DNA of 20,467 nucleotides from Tissierellaceae bacterium (GTDB taxonomy: Bacteria > Bacillota > Clostridia > Tissierellales > Tissierellaceae). The position numbers and the translations under genes were made by a program. The DNA is taken from the NCBI GenBank assembly GCA_029264075.1, contig JARICQ010000137.1, positions 1 through 20,467 on the forward strand. The letters are read 5' to 3'. The number at the start of each line of letters is the position of its first letter. Position 1 is the stretch's first letter. Below, one piece after another: positions 1 to 7,066 of the stretch. The notes under the pieces were generated by a model. The model had not been told where the DNA came from and did not search any database. It saw only the letters and a program-made list of their open reading frames with translations.

Positions 1-1
1 C

Positions 2-2206
2 GAGATGGCAGAGTACGATAGAGAAAAAATAATAGAAGAATATGGAGTTACACCAGATAGATTAGTTGACCTCAAGGGTCTGATGGGAGACAAATCAGAC
101 AATATTCCAGGAGTACCAGGTATAGGAGAAAAGACAGGACTAAAGCTCCTTAAAAAATATGATACTATGGAAAAAATATATGAAAATATAGATGAACTAA
201 GCGGAAAAAAGATGAAAGAAAATCTAATTGAGCATAAGAGCATAGCATTTTTAAGTAGAAAACTCGGAGAAATAATAACCAATATAGACCTAGGGATAGA
301 ATTTGATGATATAAAAGTTGAAGATGCAAATGCTGAAGAGCTTCTTAAAATATATGAGGATCTGGAATTTAATAGTTTGATAGATAAAATATCAGATGGC
401 GATCTAGTAAAGGAAGAATATATTGCTTGTGAGTACAAGATAATCGACAAATCAAACTACAGCCAGATATTAGAGGATATAAAGGAAGTAAAGAAGATTT
501 CATTTAAATTCATGGTCTCTAGTGACAATTATATAGATGATGATATAATTTCTATTGGAATTAAAACTGATGACAAGTTGACAAATATTTTAACTTTTGA
601 AGATAAAGAAACATTAGAAAAATTTGCAGAAGAATTCAAATCTGTATTTGAAGATAAATCTATAGAAAAAATAGGCCACAATTTAAAGAACGATATAATT
701 ATTTTATTTAGAATGGGAATAAGTATAGAAAATATTTCCTTTGATTCTATGATAGCTAAATATCTTATAGACCCAGCCCAGTCTACTTACTCTGTAAATG
801 ATATAAGCAAAGAGTATCTAGGATATTATGGTTTAGATGAAGAGGAGCTACTGGGTAAGGGCAAGGGCAAGAAACAGTTTAGCGACTTAAAAGAGACCCA
901 GATTGCAGAATATATCTCATTTATAGTAGAGACTGCCTTCAATGTAGAGAAGAAGATGAAGGGTATAATTGAAGAACAAAATATGATAGATTTATATTAT
1001 AATATAGAATTAAAGCTTGTAGAAGTACTTGCTAACATGGAGTATTCTGGTTTCTATATAGATGATTCTGAACTCGAAAAAATTGGTGACGAGTTGGATA
1101 TAGAGATAAAAACACTCACAGACGAAATTCATGAGATGTCAGATAGCGATTTCAATATAAATTCACCAAAACAACTAGGTGAGGTTTTATTTGACAAGCT
1201 CGAGCTTCCAGTCATTAAAAGGACTAAGACTGGATATTCGACAAATGCTGAAGTCTTAGACAAGTTAAAAGACAAGCACCCTATAATTGAAAAGGTCTTG
1301 AGGTATAGGCAAATTGTAAAGCTTAAATCAACTTATATAGATGGACTTTTAGCCTTAATCAATGAAGATACACATAGGATACACTCATCATTCAACCAGA
1401 CCATAACCACTACAGGTAGGATAAGTAGCACTGAGCCAAACCTTCAAAATATACCTATCAGAACAGAAGATGGTAGAAAGATAAGAAGGGCTTTTGTGGC
1501 AAAAGATGATGAACACAAACTAGTGGATGCAGACTATTCGCAAATAGAACTTAGGGTACTTGCGCATATATCAGATGATCCGAAATTCATAGAGGCATTT
1601 CAGCACAATGAAGATATTCATACAAAGACAGCATCTGAAGTATTTGGCGTTGCCAAAGAAGATGTAGATAGTGAGATGAGAAGTAGGGCCAAGGCTGTAA
1701 ACTTTGGGATTGTATATGGAATATCTGACTATGGACTTTCTAGAGACTTAAATATACCAAGAAAAGAGTCGAAAAAATATATAGAAAACTATCTGGCTAA
1801 CTATAAAAATGTAAAAAAATACATGGAAGATATAGTAGCTGAAGGAGAAGAAAAAGGATATGTTGAAACCATACTCCATAGAAGAAGGTACATCCCTGAA
1901 CTAAAGGCAAAGAACTTCAATATAAAATCCTTTGGCGAGAGAATAGCTATGAATACGCCAATCCAAGGTTCTGCTGCTGATATCATTAAGATTGCTATGG
2001 TGAGGGTCTATGAAGAACTCAAAAAAAGAGGTCTAAAGTCAAAACTCATACTTCAAATTCATGATGAGCTTATAATAGAGGCAAAAAAAGAAGAACTAGA
2101 AGAAGTTAAAGTCCTGATGAAGGATATAATGGAAAATGCAGTAGAATTAAAGGTTCCTTTAACAGTAGATTTAGAAGTGGGAGATAGTTGGTATGACACA
2201 AAGTAA
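2..2206 (+). CDS. polA: DNA polymerase I, 5'-truncated by the window edge
   Basis: This is a family A DNA polymerase for gap filling and Okazaki fragment processing. The reading frame is open to the left edge, so the first ATG at 5 is internal and most of the N-terminal 5'-3' exonuclease domain is missing. Counting from that Met, residues 21-52 are the helix-hairpin-helix end of the 5' nuclease (GLMGDKSDNIPGVPGIGEKT). Residues 140-320 are a 3'-5' exonuclease-like fold. Residues 330-733 are the polymerase: motif A around D510 (DYSQIELR), motif B with K563 and F567, and motif C H686-D687-E688. In the exonuclease-like domain the DxE of motif I is replaced (FKFM at 167-170), although an N-x3-D motif II survives at 226-230, so proofreading is probably lost. 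F567 is the Phe form of the dideoxynucleotide-discriminating site. The 3' end overlaps coaE by 14 nt, which suggests translational coupling. Confidence 0.97.
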   Translation, partial: EMAEYDREKIIEEYGVTPDRLVDLKGLMGDKSDNIPGVPGIGEKTGLKLLKKYDTMEKIYENIDELSGKKMKENLIEHKSIAFLSRKLGEIITNIDLGIEFDDIKVEDANAEELLKIYEDLEFNSLIDKISDGDLVKEEYIACEYKIIDKSNYSQILEDIKEVKKISFKFMVSSDNYIDDDIISIGIKTDDKLTNILTFEDKETLEKFAEEFKSVFEDKSIEKIGHNLKNDIIILFRMGISIENISFDSMIAKYLIDPAQSTYSVNDISKEYLGYYGLDEEELLGKGKGKKQFSDLKETQIAEYISFIVETAFNVEKKMKGIIEEQNMIDLYYNIELKLVEVLANMEYSGFYIDDSELEKIGDELDIEIKTLTDEIHEMSDSDFNINSPKQLGEVLFDKLELPVIKRTKTGYSTNAEVLDKLKDKHPIIEKVLRYRQIVKLKSTYIDGLLALINEDTHRIHSSFNQTITTTGRISSTEPNLQNIPIRTEDGRKIRRAFVAKDDEHKLVDADYSQIELRVLAHISDDPKFIEAFQHNEDIHTKTASEVFGVAKEDVDSEMRSRAKAVNFGIVYGISDYGLSRDLNIPRKESKKYIENYLANYKNVKKYMEDIVAEGEEKGYVETILHRRRYIPELKAKNFNIKSFGERIAMNTPIQGSAADIIKIAMVRVYEELKKRGLKSKLILQIHDELIIEAKKEELEEVKVLMKDIMENAVELKVPLTVDLEVGDSWYDTK

Positions 2207-2807
2207 AGCTAAACTAATAGGACTAACAGGTGGCATAGGAACAGGGAAATCAACCCTCAGTGATATGATAAGAGAAAGAGGCTATACTGTCATAGATGCA
2301 GATAAAATAGCTAGACAGCTAGTCGAAAAAGGTCTGCATGCCTATAGGAGCATAGTAGATATCTTCGGAGAAGACATACTTCAAGAAGACGGAGAGATAA
2401 ATCGAAAAGCTCTTGGAAAGATAGTATTTAATGATGAAGACCAAAGAATCAAATTAAATAGCATTGTACATCCACACATATTTGATTATATGAAATATTT
2501 AGTAGATAAGAATATTGATATGTGCGAGATTATTTTTTTAGATATACCTCTCTTGTTTGAAGAATATGACAATATAAGAGAATATGGGATTATATTTGAT
2601 GAGATTTGGCTGGTCTATACTGATAGAAAAATCCAAGTCCAGAGAATAATGGAAAGAGACAAGATTTCAGAAGAAGATGCTATATCTAGAATAGATGCTC
2701 AAATGGACATAGAAGATAAGAAACATATGGCTTCAGAGATTTTAGACAATAGTGGTAGGAGAGAAGAACTAAAGAGACAATTAGATATACTCTTTGAGAG
2801 GGTATGA
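2193..2807 (+). CDS. coaE: Dephospho-CoA kinase
   Basis: This enzyme catalyses the last step of coenzyme A synthesis, ATP-dependent phosphorylation of the 3'-hydroxyl of dephospho-CoA in the cytoplasm. The 204-residue length is normal for the family. The P-loop GGIGTGKST lies at residues 13-21, followed by the family motif around VIDADKIARQLV (about 34-45) and the DIPLLFE segment in the middle of the protein. The C-terminal part is charged and helical, as usual for the lid and CoA domains. The ATG lies inside the end of polA, so translation is probably coupled. The next gene starts 18 nt downstream, and the three genes polA-coaE-transglycosylase look like one transcription unit. Confidence 0.96.
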   Translation: MTQSKAKLIGLTGGIGTGKSTLSDMIRERGYTVIDADKIARQLVEKGLHAYRSIVDIFGEDILQEDGEINRKALGKIVFNDEDQRIKLNSIVHPHIFDYMKYLVDKNIDMCEIIFLDIPLLFEEYDNIREYGIIFDEIWLVYTDRKIQVQRIMERDKISEEDAISRIDAQMDIEDKKHMASEILDNSGRREELKRQLDILFERV

Positions 2808-2825
2808 TCTTTGGAGGTATGTGTT

Positions 2826-3470
2826 TTGAAAAAGAAAAAAACTAAAGGACTAAAGAGGATAATTGGTGCTATTATATTTTTATTTGTATTTGCGGGCTTA
2901 GGTTTTTTATACTTAAATATGAAATATCCTATAGGCTACAATTCTACAATAAAAAAATATGCAAATAAATATGATTTAGATCCATACCTAATAGCCTCTA
3001 TAATAAATGTAGAAAGTAGCTATGACAAAGAAGCTATATCTCCCAAATCTGCCAGAGGACTTATGCAAATAGGTCCCCAAACAGGCGAGTGGGCAAGTGA
3101 AGAGATTGGAATAGAAGGCTACACTGAAGAAAAACTTTTTGATCCTGAGACCAATATAATGATAGGAAGTTGGTATTTAGATAGACTTAAGATGGAGTTT
3201 GATGATAATCTAGACCATATGCTTATTGCCTACAATGCAGGAAGTGGAAATTTAAACAAATGGCTAGAAAATGAAGAATACTCCAAGGATGGGGAGGAAG
3301 TATTTAATATACCATTTGAAGAAACCAGAAACTACTTGGTCAGGGTAAAACATAATTATAAAATATATAGTACTGTATATAAATCTTACTTTGATTCAAA
3401 TGAAGAAGACAACTCATCTGTGGACATAGCAAATAATGTGAGAACTATAATCAAACAATTAGTTAGATAG
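2826..3470 (+). CDS. Membrane-anchored lytic murein transglycosylase (SLT domain)
   Basis: This is a Slt70-type (GH23) lytic transglycosylase, which cleaves the MurNAc-GlcNAc bond of peptidoglycan to leave a 1,6-anhydro end. I place the start at TTG 2826 because GGAGG at 2813-2817 sits 8 nt upstream. An in-frame TTG at 2811 lies upstream of that site and is unlikely. The 214-residue product begins with a Lys-rich stretch and one hydrophobic segment (about 12-30), giving a signal anchor with the enzyme outside. The catalytic Glu is E63 in NVESSYD, followed by SARGLMQIGPQT, the typical ESxx...GLMQ signature, and later by LIAYNAGSGN, the AYNAG motif. It is compact, with no LysM or other wall-binding domain. 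Its exact wall-remodelling role cannot be read from the sequence. Confidence 0.93.
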   Translation: MKKKKTKGLKRIIGAIIFLFVFAGLGFLYLNMKYPIGYNSTIKKYANKYDLDPYLIASIINVESSYDKEAISPKSARGLMQIGPQTGEWASEEIGIEGYTEEKLFDPETNIMIGSWYLDRLKMEFDDNLDHMLIAYNAGSGNLNKWLENEEYSKDGEEVFNIPFEETRNYLVRVKHNYKIYSTVYKSYFDSNEEDNSSVDIANNVRTIIKQLVR

Positions 3471-3486
3471 AAGAAGAGGTGTAAAA

Positions 3487-5211
3487 ATGAGAAAGAAGCT
3501 TATAATTTTAATGATACTTGCACTTACCATGGCAAATCTTATCGGATGTCAATTAGATCAAGAAGATCTAGGTCAAGAGAAAGATGAAGAGCTTATAGAA
3601 GAAAAAAAATATAGTCCAGAAACAGGTGGAGAGATCATTTTGCCCCTTACTAACTTCAGTACATTAAATCCATTGATGACAGAGAATAGTAGCTACTATT
3701 TTTTCAGCAAGCTGATATTTGAAGGATTGTTTGAATTTGACCAAGATTTAGATTTAGAAAATAAGCTAGCTGAGAGTTATGAGATAAAAGATGATGGTAG
3801 GACTATTGATATCAAGCTAAATGGAGATGTAAGATGGCATGATGGTGAAAAATTGAGAGCAGAAGATGTTAAGTTTACAATTGATGCGATTAAATATGCA
3901 AGCTCAAACAGTCTATACACGGCTATGTTTGAAAACTCAGTAGGGTCGTATAGGCCTTCAAATATGAGAAGGATAGTAGATGTAGTAGTAGTTGATCAAG
4001 AAAATATAAGTATCAAATTCGATACTAGCTTTAGCAACAATCTGGAAGTCCTTACTTTTCCAATCATTCCTAGCCATGTCTTTGGTGGGTCTGGAACTTC
4101 AGCCTATCGAAGGGCGCTAGAAATAGAAGACTATCTACCTATAGGGACAGGGCCTTTTAAATTTCAAGACTATGAAAAAATGAAAGAAATCACACTCCTT
4201 GCAAATGAAGATTTTAGAGGATCAAGGGCCCATATAGACAAGGTAATAGGAAGAGTATTTGAAAGCGAAGAGGATATTGTACAAGCTTTTGAGACCAGAG
4301 AAGTAAATGTAGCTACCACCATAGGTGTTGATTGGGAAAAATATACCCAGGAAGATAGCATAAGGTCTATAGATTTTATATCTTCAAACTATGAATTCTT
4401 GGGCTTTAATTTCTCTAAGGATATATTTACTGGAGAAAGTGGAAGGGAGATAAGAAAAGCCATTACATATGCAATAGATAGACAGGGTATAATAGAAAAA
4501 GTTTATCTAGGTCATGGGACCAAGGTGGATCTTCCTATACATCCTGACTCATGGCTAAGGTCTGAAGAAGCTGACCAATATGGCTACAATCTAGATAGGG
4601 CAAAAAACACCTTAAAATTATTAGAATTAGAAGATACAAATGAAGATGGAATCCTAGAATTAAATGGAAAGGATATATCCCTTAAACTTTTAACAAATAC
4701 ATTTAACCCACTTAGGGAGAAGACAGCAAGTCTAATCAAAGATGATTTGGAAAGGATAGGAATAAAGGTAGAAATATATCCTGAAATTAGTGAGGAGAAA
4801 ACCGAATACTCAAAGGAAGAAATTGAAAGTCAATGGGCACAAGTAAATGCTGACATACAAAATGGAAAATATGATATAGTATTATCTGGCTGGCAACTCT
4901 CACCGATTCCAGATCTTTCCTTTGCCTTTCATAGCGCACAGATTAGAAATGGAATGAACTTTATCAACTATTCAAATGAAGAGATGGATCTAGCGATTGA
5001 AGATAGCCTTTTAAGTGGGTCAAGAGATGGAAAAAAAGATTCCTACAAGAGTTTACAAGCATTAATATTAGAAGAACTCCCATACACTAGCCTGCTTTTT
5101 AAAAATAAATCACTTTTGCTAGATTCAAAGATAATGGGAGAAATCCAACCAAGCTTTTTTAATCCATACGGGGGAATTGAAAATGCCTATATACCCAAAG
5201 AATTTCAATAA
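3487..5211 (+). CDS. Peptide/nickel-type ABC transporter substrate-binding lipoprotein (SBP_bac_5)
   Basis: This is an extracellular solute-binding protein of the OppA/DppA family, likely binding peptides; the ligand cannot be deduced. The start ATG 3487 has AGAAGAGGTG just upstream. Residues 1-20 are a signal peptide ending in a lipobox (LIGC), with lipidation expected on C21. An acidic linker follows, then the SBP_bac_5 fold: VRWHDGEKLRAEDVKFTIDA near residues 117-136, a GTGPFKF segment around 220-226, and REIRKAITYAIDRQGIIEKV in the middle, all family hallmarks. The 574-residue length is normal. It lies 16 nt after the transglycosylase gene, but no permease or ATPase gene is present on either side, so it is an orphan component that must use a transporter encoded elsewhere or have a sensing role. 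Confidence 0.93.
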   Translation: MRKKLIILMILALTMANLIGCQLDQEDLGQEKDEELIEEKKYSPETGGEIILPLTNFSTLNPLMTENSSYYFFSKLIFEGLFEFDQDLDLENKLAESYEIKDDGRTIDIKLNGDVRWHDGEKLRAEDVKFTIDAIKYASSNSLYTAMFENSVGSYRPSNMRRIVDVVVVDQENISIKFDTSFSNNLEVLTFPIIPSHVFGGSGTSAYRRALEIEDYLPIGTGPFKFQDYEKMKEITLLANEDFRGSRAHIDKVIGRVFESEEDIVQAFETREVNVATTIGVDWEKYTQEDSIRSIDFISSNYEFLGFNFSKDIFTGESGREIRKAITYAIDRQGIIEKVYLGHGTKVDLPIHPDSWLRSEEADQYGYNLDRAKNTLKLLELEDTNEDGILELNGKDISLKLLTNTFNPLREKTASLIKDDLERIGIKVEIYPEISEEKTEYSKEEIESQWAQVNADIQNGKYDIVLSGWQLSPIPDLSFAFHSAQIRNGMNFINYSNEEMDLAIEDSLLSGSRDGKKDSYKSLQALILEELPYTSLLFKNKSLLLDSKIMGEIQPSFFNPYGGIENAYIPKEFQ

Positions 5212-5215
5212 ATAG

Positions 5216-5244
5216 TTGTAAAAACCGAATAAATGTAGTAGAAT
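5216..5244 (+). promoter_or_regulatory. Probable sigma-70-type promoter for tRNA-Leu
   Basis: A TTGTAA element (5216-5221) and a TAGAAT element (5239-5244) are separated by 17 bp, the ideal spacing for the housekeeping sigma factor. The expected start near 5251 is about 35 nt upstream of the mature tRNA. The -35 begins 5 nt after the stop codon of the lipoprotein gene. No terminator is visible between them, so read-through from upstream is also possible. Confidence 0.5.
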
Positions 5245-5285
5245 GAAGTTTGTAGGGATTTTCAATCATTGTTTTATTTATCCAT

Positions 5286-5372
5286 GCGAAGGTGGCGGAA
5301 CTGGTATACGCGCTAGCTTGAGGGGCTAGTGGTGGAAACGCCGTGAGAGTTCGAATCTCTTCCTTCGCACCA
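5286..5372 (+). tRNA. tRNA-Leu (anticodon GAG), CCA encoded
   Basis: A complete class II tRNA is visible. The acceptor stem GCGAAGG (5286-5292) pairs perfectly with CCTTCGC (5362-5368), followed by discriminator A and an encoded CCA (5370-5372). The D stem is GCG/CGC (5295-5297 with 5309-5311). The anticodon stem CTAGC/GCTAG (5313-5317 with 5325-5329) encloses loop TTGAGGG, giving anticodon GAG at 5320-5322, which reads CUU and CUC. A long variable arm (GGTG-gaaa-CGCC) and a T arm with TTCGAAT complete it. The long variable arm, the anticodon and the A discriminator agree on leucine. It is a lone tRNA gene with its own promoter and terminator. Confidence 0.97.
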
Positions 5373-5418
5373 AAAACATGCAGCTGCTAGTATATATACT
5401 AGCAGCTGCATGTTTTTT
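5372..5418 (+). terminator. Long palindromic intrinsic terminator after tRNA-Leu
   Basis: Positions 5372-5417 form a perfect 46-bp palindrome centred between 5394 and 5395. A GC-containing core (CATGCAGCTGCTAG and its complement) flanks an AT-only centre (5391-5398) that would supply the loop. The 3' side ends in six T at 5413-5418. The palindrome begins at the last base of the tRNA CCA, so hairpin and mature tRNA abut. Because A-tracts lie on the left, the same sequence could also terminate transcription on the opposite strand. Confidence 0.88.
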
Positions 5419-5571
5419 GCTTTAACTTGTATGATATTTAACGATTTTAAATCAAAAGAAAGCAAGTGAATGGATTAAAAATGTCTATTTGTATTAGATT
5501 TTGATTATTTTACTATTTTTTATAGTTAAAATAGGAAAATACCTTTAAAAGTGTGAATAAATCAAGATTTA

Positions 5572-5611
5572 AATTGATAAAACATAGACACAATTGATAA
5601 AATATTGACAC
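5572..5611. repeat. Two-copy 20-nt tandem repeat upstream of the rnf promoter
   Basis: Copy 1 (5572-5591) is AATTGATAAAACATAGACAC and copy 2 (5592-5611) is AATTGATAAAATATTGACAC. They are identical at 18 of 20 positions and directly abutting. A third copy starts with AATT and then diverges. The repeat ends 9 nt before the -35 of the proposed rnf promoter. The 20-bp period puts both copies on nearly the same face of the helix, as for tandem operator or activator half-sites. The bound protein, if any, is unknown. Confidence 0.6.
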
Positions 5612-5620
5612 AATTCACTG

Positions 5621-5650
5621 TTGTATAAGCTCCCAACTTAGTGATATAAT
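5621..5650 (+). promoter_or_regulatory. Promoter of the rnf operon, extended -10 type
   Basis: A perfect TATAAT (5645-5650) is preceded by TG one base upstream (5642-5643), which makes an extended -10. A TTGTAT -35 element lies 18 bp upstream (5621-5626). Transcription would start near 5657, about 65 nt before the rnfC ATG. A TTGACA at 5605-5610 looks like a better -35 but has no -10 at a workable distance. Confidence 0.65.
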
Positions 5651-5722
5651 AATTGTGATGAAAGAAAATACAGAGAACAATTATAATTCATTTAAGATAA
5701 ATAAACTAAAGAGGTGGAAAAT

Positions 5723-7051
5723 ATGAAACTTGAAAACCTTACCTTTAAGGGAGGAGCTCATGTATCACATCATAAAGAATTTACAGAAAGCAAGCCTATA
5801 GAAGTTATGAAGGATCCAGATATAGTCTACATACCATTGCAGCAACACATAGGTGCACCGTGTGATCCCATAGTAGAGATAGGCGATAGGGTAAAAGTAG
5901 GCCAAATAATAGGTAGAACTGAAGCCTTTGTATCAGCTCCTATCCATTCCAGCATAGCTGGAATTGTAAAGGGGATTGTAGATGTGACTACGCCTACAGG
6001 CGTAAGATCAAAAACTATAGTTATAGAATCCGATGGAACTGGTGAACCATACCAGGATATGATTTCTAGAAACAGTTTGGAAAATCTGACGGCTGAGGAA
6101 CTCTTGGAGATAATAAAAGAAGCTGGTATTACGGGTATGGGTGGAGCTGCATTTCCTACCCATGTAAAACTGTCACCCCCGCCAGATAAAAAAATCGATA
6201 AGGTAATAATCAATGGATCAGAATGTGAACCCTTCCTGACATCTGACCACAGAGTAATGCTGGAAGATCCTGAAAAGGTAATATTTGGATTAAAAATAAT
6301 GATGAAAATACTAGGAGTTGAAGAAGGTTATATTGGTGTAGAGAAGAACAAGATGGATGCAGTAAAGGCCCTTAGAGAATCTCTAAAGGCAGATGATAAT
6401 ATAAAAGTGGTAACAGTAAAGACAAAATATCCCCAGGGTGATGAGAAAAGACTCATAGATGCAATTACTGGAAGAAAGGTACCTTCAGGTGGTCTTCCTA
6501 TGGATGTAGGTTGCGTAGTAAATAACTCAGGAACAGCTAAGGCCATGGCAGAAGCTGTTTTAGAAGGTAAGCCCCTCTATGAAAGGGTAGTAACTGTTAC
6601 AGGAAATGGAATTACTGAGCCAAAAAATTTATTAGTTAAGATAGGAACCCTATTTGAGGAAGTTATAGAGTTTTGTGGAGGATTCAAAGATACTCCAGGG
6701 AAGATACTTATGGGTGGGCCTATGATGGGACTTAGTCAATTCTCTACAGAGGTCCCAATCATCAAAGGATCAAGTGGCATACTTGTAATGACAGAAGAAG
6801 AGGCAAGGCCAAGGAAAATAAACCCTTGTATTAGATGTGCAAAATGTCTTGAAGTTTGCCCAGTATATTTGCAACCACTCTTCATTTCAGCCAATGCTTT
6901 AAAAAATCGATTTGAAGAAGCAGGGGATTATGGGGCACTTGATTGTGTAGAGTGCGGGGCTTGCTCATATATTTGCCCTGCAAATAGGCCACTTACTGAA
7001 ACGATTAGATTTGCTAAGAGAGAGATCTTATCAAAAAGAAAAAAATCATAA
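5723..7051 (+). CDS. rnfC: Electron transport complex protein RnfC (NADH-interacting Fe-S subunit)
   Basis: RnfC is the peripheral cytoplasmic subunit of the Rnf complex, where NAD+ is reduced or NADH oxidised. I choose ATG 5723 rather than the in-frame GTG at 5714, because GTG 5714 is part of the ribosome binding site AGAGGTGG (5710-5717). This gives 442 residues, a typical clostridial length. The N-terminus carries the family opening LTFKGGAHV. The flavin/NADH-binding segment includes GMGGAAFPTHVKLS from residue 138. Two 4Fe-4S motifs close the protein: C369-x2-C-x2-C-x3-C379 (CIRCAKCLEVCP) and C408-x2-C-x2-C-x3-C418 (CVECGACSYICP). The long C-terminal extension of some proteobacterial RnfC proteins is absent. 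It is the first gene of a six-gene operon, 15 nt before rnfD. Confidence 0.97.
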   Translation: MKLENLTFKGGAHVSHHKEFTESKPIEVMKDPDIVYIPLQQHIGAPCDPIVEIGDRVKVGQIIGRTEAFVSAPIHSSIAGIVKGIVDVTTPTGVRSKTIVIESDGTGEPYQDMISRNSLENLTAEELLEIIKEAGITGMGGAAFPTHVKLSPPPDKKIDKVIINGSECEPFLTSDHRVMLEDPEKVIFGLKIMMKILGVEEGYIGVEKNKMDAVKALRESLKADDNIKVVTVKTKYPQGDEKRLIDAITGRKVPSGGLPMDVGCVVNNSGTAKAMAEAVLEGKPLYERVVTVTGNGITEPKNLLVKIGTLFEEVIEFCGGFKDTPGKILMGGPMMGLSQFSTEVPIIKGSSGILVMTEEEARPRKINPCIRCAKCLEVCPVYLQPLFISANALKNRFEEAGDYGALDCVECGACSYICPANRPLTETIRFAKREILSKRKKS

Positions 7052-7066
7052 ATAGGAGGAAAGATA

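Larger units (their letters stand above)
5373..5722. other. Intergenic region between tRNA-Leu and rnfC
   Basis: This is 350 bases without a recognised protein gene. From left to right it holds the tRNA terminator (to 5418), an AT-rich stretch with no strong signal (5419-5505), an imperfect AT-only inverted repeat (5506-5533, arms tattttacta and tagttaaaata), a two-copy 20-nt tandem repeat (5572-5611), an extended -10 promoter (5621-5650), a possible 22-codon mini-ORF (5658-5726) and the rnfC ribosome binding site (AGAGGTGG, 5710-5717). I see no riboswitch-like fold. Confidence 0.7.

Noticed and set aside
5572..5611. The tandem repeat as a CRISPR remnant or Rex operator
   Set aside because: The copies abut with no spacer, so it is not CRISPR, and there is no TTGTTAA-type inverted pair for Rex.
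5605..5629. TTGACA at 5605-5610 with TATAAG at 5624-5629 as the rnf promoter
   Set aside because: The spacing is only 13 bp. The extended TATAAT at 5645-5650 with TTGTAT 18 bp upstream is far better.
5419..5713. A riboswitch or small RNA gene before rnfC
   Set aside because: Apart from the repeats and promoter the stretch is simply AT-rich, with no GC-containing stems or known riboswitch core that I can recognise.
5714..5722. GTG 5714 as the rnfC start
   Set aside because: This GTG is part of the AGAGGTGG ribosome binding site for the ATG at 5723, and the shorter N-terminus fits the family.
5827..6213. 128-codon antisense open frame opposite rnfC
   Set aside because: It is a shadow of rnfC codon usage, with no recognisable domain and no start signals.
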